DNA of 5,628 nucleotides, taken from Synergistales bacterium. GTDB taxonomy: Bacteria > Synergistota > Synergistia > Synergistales > Thermovirgaceae. A program made the position numbers and the translations under genes. Position 1 is the first letter of the stretch, and the number at the start of each line of letters is the position of its first letter. The DNA lies in assembly GCA_018434645.1 (NCBI GenBank), contig JAHDOX010000024.1, positions 1 to 5,628 on the forward strand, written 5' to 3'. Below the pieces are notes generated by a model, which ran no database searches, was not told where the DNA came from, and saw only the letters and a program-made list of their open reading frames with translations. Shown in pieces: positions 1-5,517 of this stretch.

Positions 1-1
1 A

Positions 2-805
2 GCGGTCATGCAGTCCGTTTTGGGAAATCCCTTAGGTTCTCCTTATACTCTCGGTATTTCGCAGGCCGCGGCCTTCGGTGCTGCCTTTTCCGTCATGGTC
101 ATGGGGTCTGGAGTCATGCTCAGCTCCACCGCTGATGCGATCAACGTGGCGCAGCCGGGGATAACGGCAACGATAGCCTTTGTTGCCAGCATCGTTGCCA
201 CCGGGGTGATCATTTTGGTAGCGCATCTCAAAAGAGGTGCCCCGGAAGTGATGGTCCTCGCCGGAGTGGCACTGGGATCCCTTTTTACGGCCGGGACAAT
301 GTTCCTCCAGTATTTCGCCGATGACGTACAGTTGGCCGCCATGGTTTTCTGGACTTTTGGAGACGTGGCGAGAGCGGACTGGAGAGAATTGGGCGTCATG
401 ACAACAGTAACCGGCGTTGCCGCCCTCTTTTTCATGTTCAATGCCTGGAACTACAACGCCGTGGATGCAGGTGACGAAACGGCTCTAAGCCTGGGGGTCC
501 ATGTCCGCCGGGTAAGATTTTCGGGAATGTTCATGGCGTCACTCCTGACGTCGGTCATCATCTCCTTCGTGGGTATCATAGGCTTCGTGGGACTGGTTTG
601 CCCTCACATGGTCAGGCGGGTCATAGGCGACGATAACCGTTTCCTTATTCCTGGTTCGTGCATTATGGGTGGAATTCTCCTTCTGGCTGCGGACACAACC
701 GCAAGAATTGCCATGGCCCCGAGGGTGCTTCCTGTGGCCGTTCTGACATCCTTCGTGGGGGCTCCGGTGTTCCTTTACCTTATCATTAAGGGGAACAGGA
801 AATGA
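2..805 (+). CDS. FecCD-family ABC transporter permease, 5' partial
   Basis: Inner-membrane permease subunit of a binding-protein-dependent importer for ferric siderophores, haem or cobalamin (FecCD/BtuC family). The reading frame is open to the left edge. The first visible ATG (position 8) is internal, because the protein begins at the family's conserved NPLGSPYTLGIS block. About 70-80 N-terminal residues are therefore outside the window, assuming the usual 330-350 aa. Numbering from that ATG, hydrophobic spans lie near residues 21-38, 52-72, 82-100, 130-146, 174-198, 217-233 and 240-259. A DETALSLGV block at 156-164 and the hallmark GFVGLVCPHMVRR at 192-204 (the region that contacts the ATPase) are present, as is the C-terminal GAPVFLYLI block. 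The stop overlaps the ATPase start as ATGA, indicating translational coupling. The substrate-binding protein gene is not in the window, so the substrate cannot be assigned. Confidence 0.93.
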   Translation, partial: AVMQSVLGNPLGSPYTLGISQAAAFGAAFSVMVMGSGVMLSSTADAINVAQPGITATIAFVASIVATGVIILVAHLKRGAPEVMVLAGVALGSLFTAGTMFLQYFADDVQLAAMVFWTFGDVARADWRELGVMTTVTGVAALFFMFNAWNYNAVDAGDETALSLGVHVRRVRFSGMFMASLLTSVIISFVGIIGFVGLVCPHMVRRVIGDDNRFLIPGSCIMGGILLLAADTTARIAMAPRVLPVAVLTSFVGAPVFLYLIIKGNRK

Positions 806-1554
806 TTCTTTCCGTGAATAACGTCCGATTCAGCTACAAGAGCAGACCGGTTCTGAACAGCGTGAGTTTTTCACTCAAAAAGAACGAACTTTTGGCTATC
901 CTTGGGCCAAACGGTGTCGGCAAGACAACGCTTCTCAAATGTATCAACGCCGTATTAAGGCCCCAGGGAGGGAGCGTCCTCGTAGGGGACAGGGACCTTT
1001 TATCCCTGTCGAGAATGGAGATTGCAAAAGACATTGCCTACGTGGCCCAAAGGACTGAAACAGGCCGTTTAACGGTATTTGATGCCATACTTCTTGGACG
1101 CAGACCCCACATTCGCTGGAAGGTGGGCAGGGAGGACCTGAAGAAAGTTGATGCCATCATCAGGACCTTTGGGCTGGAAGACCTGTCGCTTCGGTTTCTC
1201 GATGAAATGAGTGGAGGAGAGCTGCAGAAAGTCAGTATCGCCCGCGCCCTGGTCCAGGAACCCGAGGTCCTTCTTCTGGACGAACCCACGAGCAGCCTGG
1301 ACCTGAAAAACCAGCAGGAAATCCTCGAGACGATTAGTCATATCGTAACAGGCCACGGCATGGCCGCAGTCATGACAATGCATGACCTCAATTCGGCCCT
1401 CAGGTTCGCCGACAAGGTACTCTTCATGAGGAAGGGGGAAATCTATTCGGCGTCGGGAAGATCGGAGGTTACCCCCGAGGTCGTCGAAGCAGTTTACGGG
1501 CTGCCCGTGACCATTGAAAAGGTTCGCGGGCACCCCGTTGTCATGCCGCTTTGA
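802..1554 (+). CDS. FecE/FepC/BtuD-type ABC transporter ATP-binding protein
   Basis: Cytoplasmic ATPase that powers the preceding FecCD permease. At 250 aa it has the normal length for the family, and all catalytic motifs are intact: Walker A GPNGVGKTT at 35-43, Q-loop Gln83, ABC signature MSGGELQ at 136-142, Walker B LLLDEP at 157-162 with catalytic Glu161, D-loop SSLD at 164-167 and switch His194 in MTMHDLN. The family-typical LGRRPH stretch after the Q-loop (99-103) supports iron/B12-type import rather than another ABC class. The start overlaps the permease stop by 4 bp. It has its own Shine-Dalgarno sequence, AAGGGG at 788-793, 8 nt upstream. It is the last gene of its operon: only 7 bp separate its stop from the stop of the convergent rnk gene, and no clear T-tailed terminator lies between them. 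Function is clear; substrate (siderophore, haem or cobalamin) is not. Confidence 0.95.
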   Translation: MILSVNNVRFSYKSRPVLNSVSFSLKKNELLAILGPNGVGKTTLLKCINAVLRPQGGSVLVGDRDLLSLSRMEIAKDIAYVAQRTETGRLTVFDAILLGRRPHIRWKVGREDLKKVDAIIRTFGLEDLSLRFLDEMSGGELQKVSIARALVQEPEVLLLDEPTSSLDLKNQQEILETISHIVTGHGMAAVMTMHDLNSALRFADKVLFMRKGEIYSASGRSEVTPEVVEAVYGLPVTIEKVRGHPVVMPL

Positions 1555-1561
1555 GGAGTGT

Positions 1562-1978
1562 CTAGAGACTGTAGTCTCCAGAGGCTTCTGGCTGGTAAAG
1601 GATTTCCTTGACTTTCAACCTTCTTTTTCCCGCCGGGACGTCCCACTCGATCACGTCGCCTACCCTGTAGCCCAGCAGGGCCGTCCCTACGGGCGCGAGG
1701 ACGGAAATTTTCCCGGACAAACTGTCGGCATCCTCTGGAAAGACGAGGGTGTACACCAGCTCCTTCATAGATTCCAGGTCTATCAGTGATACCTTCGAGT
1801 TCATTGTAATCGCGTCTTTTGGAATGTCCTCGGAAGGCACCACCACCGCCTTTTCGACTTCCTTCCGCAACTGTTCGAGGTAAGAGTTTTTACGTTCCCC
1901 CGTTTTACTGGACGCCTGAAGCAGTTTCTTCAGGCGTTTGAGATCAAAATCTGTGATATATATTTTTTGTTCACTCAT
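1562..1978 (-). CDS. rnk: Rnk-like nucleoside diphosphate kinase regulator (GreA/GreB C-terminal domain)
   Basis: A 138-aa protein matching Rnk, a cytoplasmic GreA/GreB-like protein that binds RNA polymerase near the secondary channel and was first described as affecting nucleoside diphosphate kinase levels. A short basic N-terminal helical part is followed by the GreA/GreB C-terminal domain. Family blocks visible are the AITMNSKV motif, the APVGTALLGYRVGD motif and the carboxy-terminal YQPEASGDYSL, closely matching the E. coli Rnk ending (QPEAAGDYLL). The long cleavage-factor coiled coil of GreA is absent, as expected for Rnk. The ATG at 1978 gives MSEQKIYIT. An upstream in-frame ATG at 1990 lies only 1 nt from the AGGAG at 1992-1996 and is less likely; from that site the chosen start is 12 nt away. 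The frame stays open to about 2119, but that extension is antisense to the proB relic and is not Rnk sequence. Convergent with the ABC operon. Confidence 0.9.
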   Translation of the reverse strand: MSEQKIYITDFDLKRLKKLLQASSKTGERKNSYLEQLRKEVEKAVVVPSEDIPKDAITMNSKVSLIDLESMKELVYTLVFPEDADSLSGKISVLAPVGTALLGYRVGDVIEWDVPAGKRRLKVKEILYQPEASGDYSL

Positions 1979-2023
1979 AAAACGATCCATGCTCCTTTTT
2001 AAAAGTAATGTCTCGGCTATGAG

Positions 2024-2035
2024 CCTTCCGGAAGG
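2024..2035. promoter_or_regulatory. 12-bp perfect palindrome upstream of rnk
   Basis: CCTTCCGGAAGG is a perfect palindrome whose near edge lies 46 nt upstream of the rnk start, a plausible operator position. No confident -35/-10 pair was found around it, so a regulatory role is only inferred. It could be chance or leftover sequence from the decayed region. Confidence 0.2.
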
Positions 2036-2090
2036 TATTACAGACTTCAGATGTTTTTGCGGGAAACAACATGAACATATCATTACATGG

Positions 2091-2223
2091 TCCGCCGGAA
2101 AAATCAAGACCTCATTCATTTACGCAAAGCCATATCCTGCGGCATACCGATATGGTTATCGCTTCAGGAAACGAGAAAGATCCTCTGAGACAACTACTCA
2201 ACGGAGAGAGATCAGGCACGCTG
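2091..2223 (+). pseudogene. proB: proB relic (glutamate 5-kinase fragment)
   Basis: Remnant of glutamate 5-kinase, which phosphorylates glutamate as the first step of proline synthesis. Frame 3 from about 2097 reads GKIKTSFIYAK, resembling the conserved GGM-TKIKAA segment. From 2131 the match moves to frame 1, reading DMVIASGNEKDPLRQLLNGE and then RSGTL, which matches the ProB consensus (vIAnGrepd.l..il.Ge..GTlf). A frameshift near 2130 therefore splits the piece. Only about 45 of some 370 residues survive. The kinase N-terminus is missing and the region upstream is the rnk leader. The C-terminal PUA domain is missing too, because the sequence runs straight into proA. No start codon or full domain remains, so no functional product is expected. 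The assignment rests on motif recognition and on proA lying in the expected downstream position. Confidence 0.72.
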
Positions 2224-2225
2224 GA

Positions 2226-2557
2226 CGCGGCAGGGAATCCCTGGGCACGAACTCGGTGCTGGTGGAACTCCTCGCCCGGTCTGCCGATGGAGCGGGTGTC
2301 CCTGAAGGAAGTATACAGATGGTAGCTTCACCGAGCCGGTATGCCACCACGCGCCTTGTGTCTCTGGAAGATCTGGACGTGCTCATTCCCCGTGGGGGCA
2401 AATCTCTCAAGGCCGCTGTGCGCGCCAATGCCACCGTTTCGGTGCCGATATGGGCATCAGTACGCAGAAGCTTCATGCTCGCGGACCTCTCGGGGTTAAG
2501 CAGCTGACATCCACAAAATTCATCATCTACGGCAACGGGCAGGCCCGCGTATCTTGA
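2226..2557 (+). pseudogene. proA: proA relic with large internal deletion (glutamate-5-semialdehyde dehydrogenase)
   Basis: Remnant of gamma-glutamyl phosphate reductase, the second step of proline synthesis. Frame 3 from 2226 reads RGRESLGTNSVLVELL, then GVPEGSIQMV and LEDLDVLIPRGGKSL, ending in RANATV near 2437. These are the ProA middle blocks (RGGKE..SN.alv, GlPegavQ, DvLIPRGG, ..atvPV). From about 2438 the homology continues in frame 2: FGADMGISTQKLHARGPLG, then LTSTKFIIYGNGQ and the stop at 2555-2557. This is the ProA C-terminus (FGaEigiSTQKLHARGPMGL..LT..K). Roughly 160 residues between the two blocks, including the catalytic cysteine region, are deleted and the frame is shifted. About 145 N-terminal residues are also missing, together with the end of proB. 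The surviving blocks are still easy to read, so decay may be fairly recent. The product is expected to be inactive. Confidence 0.88.
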
Positions 2558-2582
2558 TGGAGTTTTCCAGCGCAGGTTTTTT
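2545..2582 (+). terminator. possible vestigial terminator after proA relic
   Basis: Just after the proA stop, TGGA (2558-2561) and TCCA (2566-2569) form a 4-bp stem around GTTT. GCG/CGC pairing outside it is possible but asymmetric. A six-T run follows at 2577-2582. The stem is weak, so this is only a candidate for the old proBA terminator. Confidence 0.22.
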
Positions 2583-2654
2583 GTTTCAACGCCGGAAGAA
2601 ACCGATGCGTGTTATCCTTTTAAAAAGTCTCTTTTGGGAAAGGGGTGTAATCCG

Positions 2655-3590
2655 ATGTTAAAACCCAAGGCGCTGACCCCGGGCGATATCGTTGCCATCG
2701 TGTCTCCTTCCAGCCCTTCTTCGCCTGAATCCATAGACAGGGCAGTTGCTGCTGTGGAAGATCTCGGATTCCGGGTAAAGCTCGCTCCGGGGTGCCTCGA
2801 GTCACTGGGGTACCTGGCAGGTCCCGACGATGTCAGAGCGCGGGATATCAACGTCATGTTCGCCGACCCAGCTGTAAAGGGGATTTTTTGTATGCGGGGA
2901 GGTGATGGAGCGACCCGGATAGTTGACAAGATCGACGTCGGTGTGGTTTCGAAGAACCCGAAAGTGTTTTTAGGTTACAGCGATATAACCGTCCTGCACT
3001 CTGTTTTTAACCAAAAGGCAGGACTTTGCACTTTTCACGGGCCAATGCCAGCCAGCGATTTCACGAAGAAGACCTTTCAAGGCTATAATAAAGAATACCT
3101 ACTGAAAGCGATTTGCGAAACAGTTCCGCTGGGCGAAATACGACCTCACGAATCGGATCAGCCCATGGAAACGCTGGTTTCCGGCACCGTGGAAGGAAGG
3201 CTTGCCGGGGGCAATCTGGCCCTTGTCTGTTCTCTGCTCGGAACTCCCTGGGAGATTGACGCGAGAGGGAAAATCCTTATCCTAGAGGATACCGATGAAC
3301 CACCTTACAGGATAGACAGGATGCTGACCCAGCTCCGCCTCGCGGGGAAACTGAAAGAGGCCTCGGGGATTGTGCTGGGCCAGTTTACGAATCTTCGTCC
3401 CAAAAACCCGAAACGGACTTTTACGCTGGAGGAGATATTTGAAGCCGTAGTAGCACCAGTGGGGACTCCGACGTTGTTCAACGGCTGTTTCGGCCACGGA
3501 GACTACAAGGCTACCCTTCCCCTGGGAGCCATGGCAAGGATTGACGGAAAGTCCTCCAGCCTGACGGTACTGGAGTCCGGCGTTTGCTGA
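2655..3590 (+). CDS. ldcA: LD-carboxypeptidase (peptidase S66, LdcA/MccF family)
   Basis: Serine peptidase of family S66. LdcA members remove the terminal D-alanine from murein tetrapeptides during cell-wall recycling in the cytoplasm; MccF relatives cleave microcin C-type peptide-nucleotides. At 311 aa it has the usual length. The N-terminal domain carries DIVAIVSPSSP (11-21) and MRGGDGATRI (80-89). The nucleophile is Ser109 in the GYSD elbow (107-110). The C-terminal domain supplies Glu211 in LEDTDEPPYRIDRML and His281 in GHGDYKATLPLG. The Ser-Glu spacing of 102 residues matches P. aeruginosa LdcA as I remember it. The ATG at 2655 was chosen because AAAGGGG (2639-2645) sits 9 nt upstream; a TTG at 2634 would add seven residues and swallow that site. 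It lies downstream of the proBA relic and is unrelated to it. Muropeptide recycling is the likelier role; MccF-like activity cannot be excluded from sequence alone. Confidence 0.93.
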   Translation: MLKPKALTPGDIVAIVSPSSPSSPESIDRAVAAVEDLGFRVKLAPGCLESLGYLAGPDDVRARDINVMFADPAVKGIFCMRGGDGATRIVDKIDVGVVSKNPKVFLGYSDITVLHSVFNQKAGLCTFHGPMPASDFTKKTFQGYNKEYLLKAICETVPLGEIRPHESDQPMETLVSGTVEGRLAGGNLALVCSLLGTPWEIDARGKILILEDTDEPPYRIDRMLTQLRLAGKLKEASGIVLGQFTNLRPKNPKRTFTLEEIFEAVVAPVGTPTLFNGCFGHGDYKATLPLGAMARIDGKSSSLTVLESGVC

Positions 3591-3653
3591 AACCAGGGCA
3601 AAGTCGCAGTTTGTGAGTTTTTTAATACCAAAGAAAAGATCGGAGGGGCAGAA

Positions 3654-4433
3654 ATGGTTTACGAAAAAGTAGTCCTGGAGAAAAGAAAAGACCGGGTGAC
3701 TTATATCACGCTCAACCGCCCTGAGAAGAGGAACGCTTTTGACACGGTTCTGGCGGAAGAGCTCTACCGTGCCCTTTTGGAGGCAGACGAAAATGAAGAT
3801 ACTCGTGTAGTGATACTCAAGGGAGAAGGTCGTTGCTTTTCAGCAGGGATAGACCTCGGGGAACTTGGGAACAAGTCAGCGATGGAGTACCGACAATGGG
3901 TGGAATCCATGGAGCGTCCCCTTCTACATGTTTCCCGAATGAAAAAACCGGTTATTGCACAGGTTCATGGTGTAGCGGCGGCTAACGGACTTGGCCTAGT
4001 GGCCTCGGCGGATCTTGCAATAGCCTCAGAGGATGCCCGCATGGGACTTACGGCTATCAACGTGGGGATGAACTGTGTGGGGCCTGTTCTTCCGGTTCTC
4101 CGTAGCGTGGGCAGGAAAAAAGCTTTGGAGCTTCTTTTGTCAGGCAGGCTGTTCGGAGCGCAGGAGGCCCTGGCTATGGGGCTTGTCAATTCCGTCGTCC
4201 CGGAAGAGAAACTGGAAGAGACTACCCTGCAGTGGGCACTGGACCTTGCATCAAAGGGGCCGCTTGCGCTGGAAATGGCCAAGCAGGCCTTTTATATGGC
4301 AGAAGATATGCCTTACGAAAAGCAGTTCGCCTACATGAATGAGGTTTTTGCCAGACTTTGCACTACAGAGGACGCGAAAGAAGGCGTAAACGCCTTTTTC
4401 GAAAAACGGGATCCGCAGTGGAAAGGTTGTTAA
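3654..4433 (+). CDS. enoyl-CoA hydratase/isomerase (crotonase) family protein lacking both hydratase glutamates
   Basis: A 259-aa crotonase-fold acyl-CoA-binding protein. Family blocks are NRPEKRNAFD (21-30), the first oxyanion-hole segment CFSAGIDLGEL (61-71), the second oxyanion segment HGVAAANGLGLVASADLAIA (105-124) and the LLLSGRLFGAQEALAMGLVN block (160-179). Compared with rat mitochondrial hydratase, the positions of catalytic Glu144 and Glu164 are Gly114 and Ala134, so normal syn-hydration of enoyl-CoA is doubtful. The VASADLAIAS and INVGMNCVGP stretches resemble the ECHDC3-like branch of the superfamily, whose chemistry is poorly defined. A strong Shine-Dalgarno GGAGG (3642-3646) sits 7 nt before the ATG. 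It lies 63 bp after ldcA on the same strand. Co-transcription is possible but no common pathway is apparent. The exact acyl-CoA substrate and reaction are unknown. Confidence 0.9.
   Translation: MVYEKVVLEKRKDRVTYITLNRPEKRNAFDTVLAEELYRALLEADENEDTRVVILKGEGRCFSAGIDLGELGNKSAMEYRQWVESMERPLLHVSRMKKPVIAQVHGVAAANGLGLVASADLAIASEDARMGLTAINVGMNCVGPVLPVLRSVGRKKALELLLSGRLFGAQEALAMGLVNSVVPEEKLEETTLQWALDLASKGPLALEMAKQAFYMAEDMPYEKQFAYMNEVFARLCTTEDAKEGVNAFFEKRDPQWKGC
4378..4399. terminator. candidate bidirectional terminator hairpin inside the 3' end of the crotonase gene
   Basis: AAGGCG (4381-4386) and CGCCTT (4391-4396) pair perfectly around a TAAA loop. Two A-T pairs and one G-T pair extend the stem to 9 bp, with A-rich sequence on the left and T-rich on the right. 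It lies 32 bp before the crotonase stop and about 70 bp beyond the convergent hydrolase stop. It could end minus-strand transcripts as well as plus-strand ones. The T tract is short and the site is coding, so confidence is low. Confidence 0.25.
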
Positions 4434-4468
4434 GTACATTAATGCGTTAAAAAGACCGGGTTTTTGTA

Positions 4469-5230
4469 TCAGCTGACAGCAGCGGGGGTTCTTGCCTCGG
4501 GAATTTCGAAATCGCAAACCAGGGGCAAATGGTCCGACAGGGGAACGTTGGGTACCTCGAAGTTTTTGACCTTTACGTCCATGCTGGCCAAAAGATAGTC
4601 GAGCCTGCGCTTTGGACTGCGGGATGGATATGTCGGTCGGCCTGCCGCATCGCTGTCGCGGAGCGAAGTGTTTTCTAAAAGCGGGGCCAGTTCCTTTTTC
4701 CCGCCAAAGGTGTTGAAGTCCCCGCCTATAAAAAGGGGCCCTTTTATGGTTGCGGCATGTTGGGCAAGTTCACGAATCTGCTGAATGCGAGCGGCACTTC
4801 CGATTGACAGGTGCGCCAGAAGTATGGTGAACCCGTCAAAACGGACCTCCAGGAAAGTGCGTTTCATTCCCCTGGAGAAAGAGTGCTCCCGCGTGCCTTT
4901 AAGCGGTATGCGGCTGATAATGGCATTCCCCTGAGACCATAATAGGGGAAGTCCCCGGAGCAGGGAGTGTTTGTGATATTTGCACGCAAAAGCATGCTCC
5001 CATCCGTTTCTGCTGGCCAGAGTTGCCGCCTGGCAGCGGCCTAGGTTCCTGTATGAGCCGTTGTCAACTTCCACGAGGCAGAGTATGTCCGCATCCAGCC
5101 TGTCGAGGAAAGTCCATATACGTTCGCTCGAATTCATGGTGGGGCGAAAGTAACCTGAAAAAGGAACGGGAAGATGAAAATCAAAACCGGTGCCTGTACC
5201 GTACCTGATATTGTAGACTGCAATTCTCAT
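4469..5230 (-). CDS. endonuclease/exonuclease/phosphatase (EEP) family hydrolase
   Basis: A 253-aa member of the DNase I/exonuclease III/inositol-phosphatase fold, a metal-dependent phosphodiester or phosphomonoester hydrolase. The active-site series is complete and in order: Asn7 in the N-terminal VYNIRYG, metal ligand Glu54 in LVEVD, His140 in LLAHLSIGS, Asp171 and Asn173 in GGDFNTF, Asp211 in RRLDYLLA, and Asp233-His234 in LSDHLPLV. No signal peptide or membrane segment is visible, so a cytoplasmic enzyme is expected. The ATG at 5230 places the Asn motif at the very N-terminus, as is usual. No good ribosome site precedes it: the nearest GGAG lies 14 nt away. Its stop faces the crotonase stop across a 35-bp gap. 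The substrate (DNA, RNA, phospholipid or sugar phosphate) cannot be decided from the motifs. Confidence 0.9.
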   Translation of the reverse strand: MRIAVYNIRYGTGTGFDFHLPVPFSGYFRPTMNSSERIWTFLDRLDADILCLVEVDNGSYRNLGRCQAATLASRNGWEHAFACKYHKHSLLRGLPLLWSQGNAIISRIPLKGTREHSFSRGMKRTFLEVRFDGFTILLAHLSIGSAARIQQIRELAQHAATIKGPLFIGGDFNTFGGKKELAPLLENTSLRDSDAAGRPTYPSRSPKRRLDYLLASMDVKVKNFEVPNVPLSDHLPLVCDFEIPEARTPAAVS

Positions 5231-5260
5231 AAGTGACTTTTCAGCTCCAGTGTTTTAGGT

Positions 5261-5289
5261 GACCTGCCAAAAGATCGACTCTGGCAGTC
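5261..5289. repeat. inverted repeat upstream of the EEP hydrolase gene
   Basis: CTGCCA (5264-5269) and TGGCAG (5282-5287) are perfect inverted repeats with a 12-nt loop. GA/TC pairs extend the stem after a one-base bulge. No T tract follows on either strand, so it is not a terminator. It lies 31-59 bp upstream of the hydrolase start, where an operator or leader hairpin could sit, but its role is unknown. Confidence 0.3.
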
Positions 5290-5303
5290 AAAAACCAGCA
5301 ATG

Positions 5304-5327
5304 ATTATAACTTAAATTCATTATACT
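5304..5327. promoter_or_regulatory. AT-rich segment with -10-like hexamers on both strands
   Basis: On the plus strand TATACT (5322-5327) ends 2 bp before repeat copy 1, so a transcript would begin inside the repeat. On the minus strand perfect TATAAT hexamers occur at 5325-5320 and 5309-5304, facing the hydrolase gene. None has a convincing -35 box 16-18 bp away. Promoter activity is therefore only suggested. Confidence 0.25.
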
Positions 5328-5328
5328 G

Positions 5329-5439
5329 TGCGGGCCGACGTGCGATCGCAGGTTGCGAGCCTTGATGAGATAACGGGAGACTGGTCCTGCGATCGGACGC
5401 AGTCGGTTGTGTTTGAAGTTTTTTGCATTTTTCTTTTGC
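5329..5439 (+). repeat. long structured direct repeat, copy 1
   Basis: A 111-bp sequence repeated without mismatch at 5518-5628. It can form a long stem. CCGAC (5335-5339) pairs with GTCGG (5402-5406), TGCG (5341-5344) with CGCA (5398-5401), and ATCGCAGG (5345-5352) with CCTGCGAT (5386-5393). This gives 17 pairs with a one-base bulge and a four-base bulge, enclosing a 33-nt loop. A T-rich tail follows: six T at 5419-5424, then further T runs to 5438. It contains the palindrome GCGATCGC (5342-5349). No protein is encoded convincingly on either strand. It could be a small-RNA gene, a miniature mobile or REP-like element, or one unit of a longer array; the sequence does not decide. Strand is given for the reading in which the T-rich tail is 3'. 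Confidence 0.85.
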
Positions 5440-5517
5440 GTGTTCTGTAGAAGTGTAGAAAAGTTTTTCATCGGCCAGCAGGCCTTATTACTTTGAACAG
5501 CAGTATGAAGCTTGTCC

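Noticed and set aside
1565..1578. GAGAC-TGTA-GTCTC hairpin at the rnk/ATPase tail junction as a terminator
   Set aside because: The stem is only 5 bp, it lies inside the last rnk codons and no T run follows on either strand.
1979..2119. Longer rnk start adding 47 residues
   Set aside because: The extension is antisense to the proB relic, lacks Rnk similarity and would exceed the family length of about 136 residues.
1938..2507. 189-codon plus-strand open frame treated as one gene
   Set aside because: Its start is antisense to rnk. Its middle contains ProB and ProA pieces out of register, and it ends early in the wrong frame relative to the ProA C-terminus. It is a pseudogene frame.
2634..2654. 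TTG start for the LD-carboxypeptidase
   Set aside because: It would place the AAAGGGG ribosome site inside the coding region, and the added residues match no family sequence.
4448..4466. AAAAAGACCGGGTTTTT between the convergent genes as a bidirectional terminator
   Set aside because: The only sizeable pairing is A-T, and the central CC/GG cannot pair across so small a loop. The hairpin would be very weak.
5362..5390. TTGATGAG in the repeat loop as a hammerhead ribozyme core
   Set aside because: The required GAAA strand and the correct three-stem arrangement are not present.
5241..5471. Minus-strand 76-codon open frame across repeat copy 1
   Set aside because: It lies half in the repeat and half in unique sequence, has no ribosome site and resembles no protein family. 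Its content follows from the stem-loop sequence.
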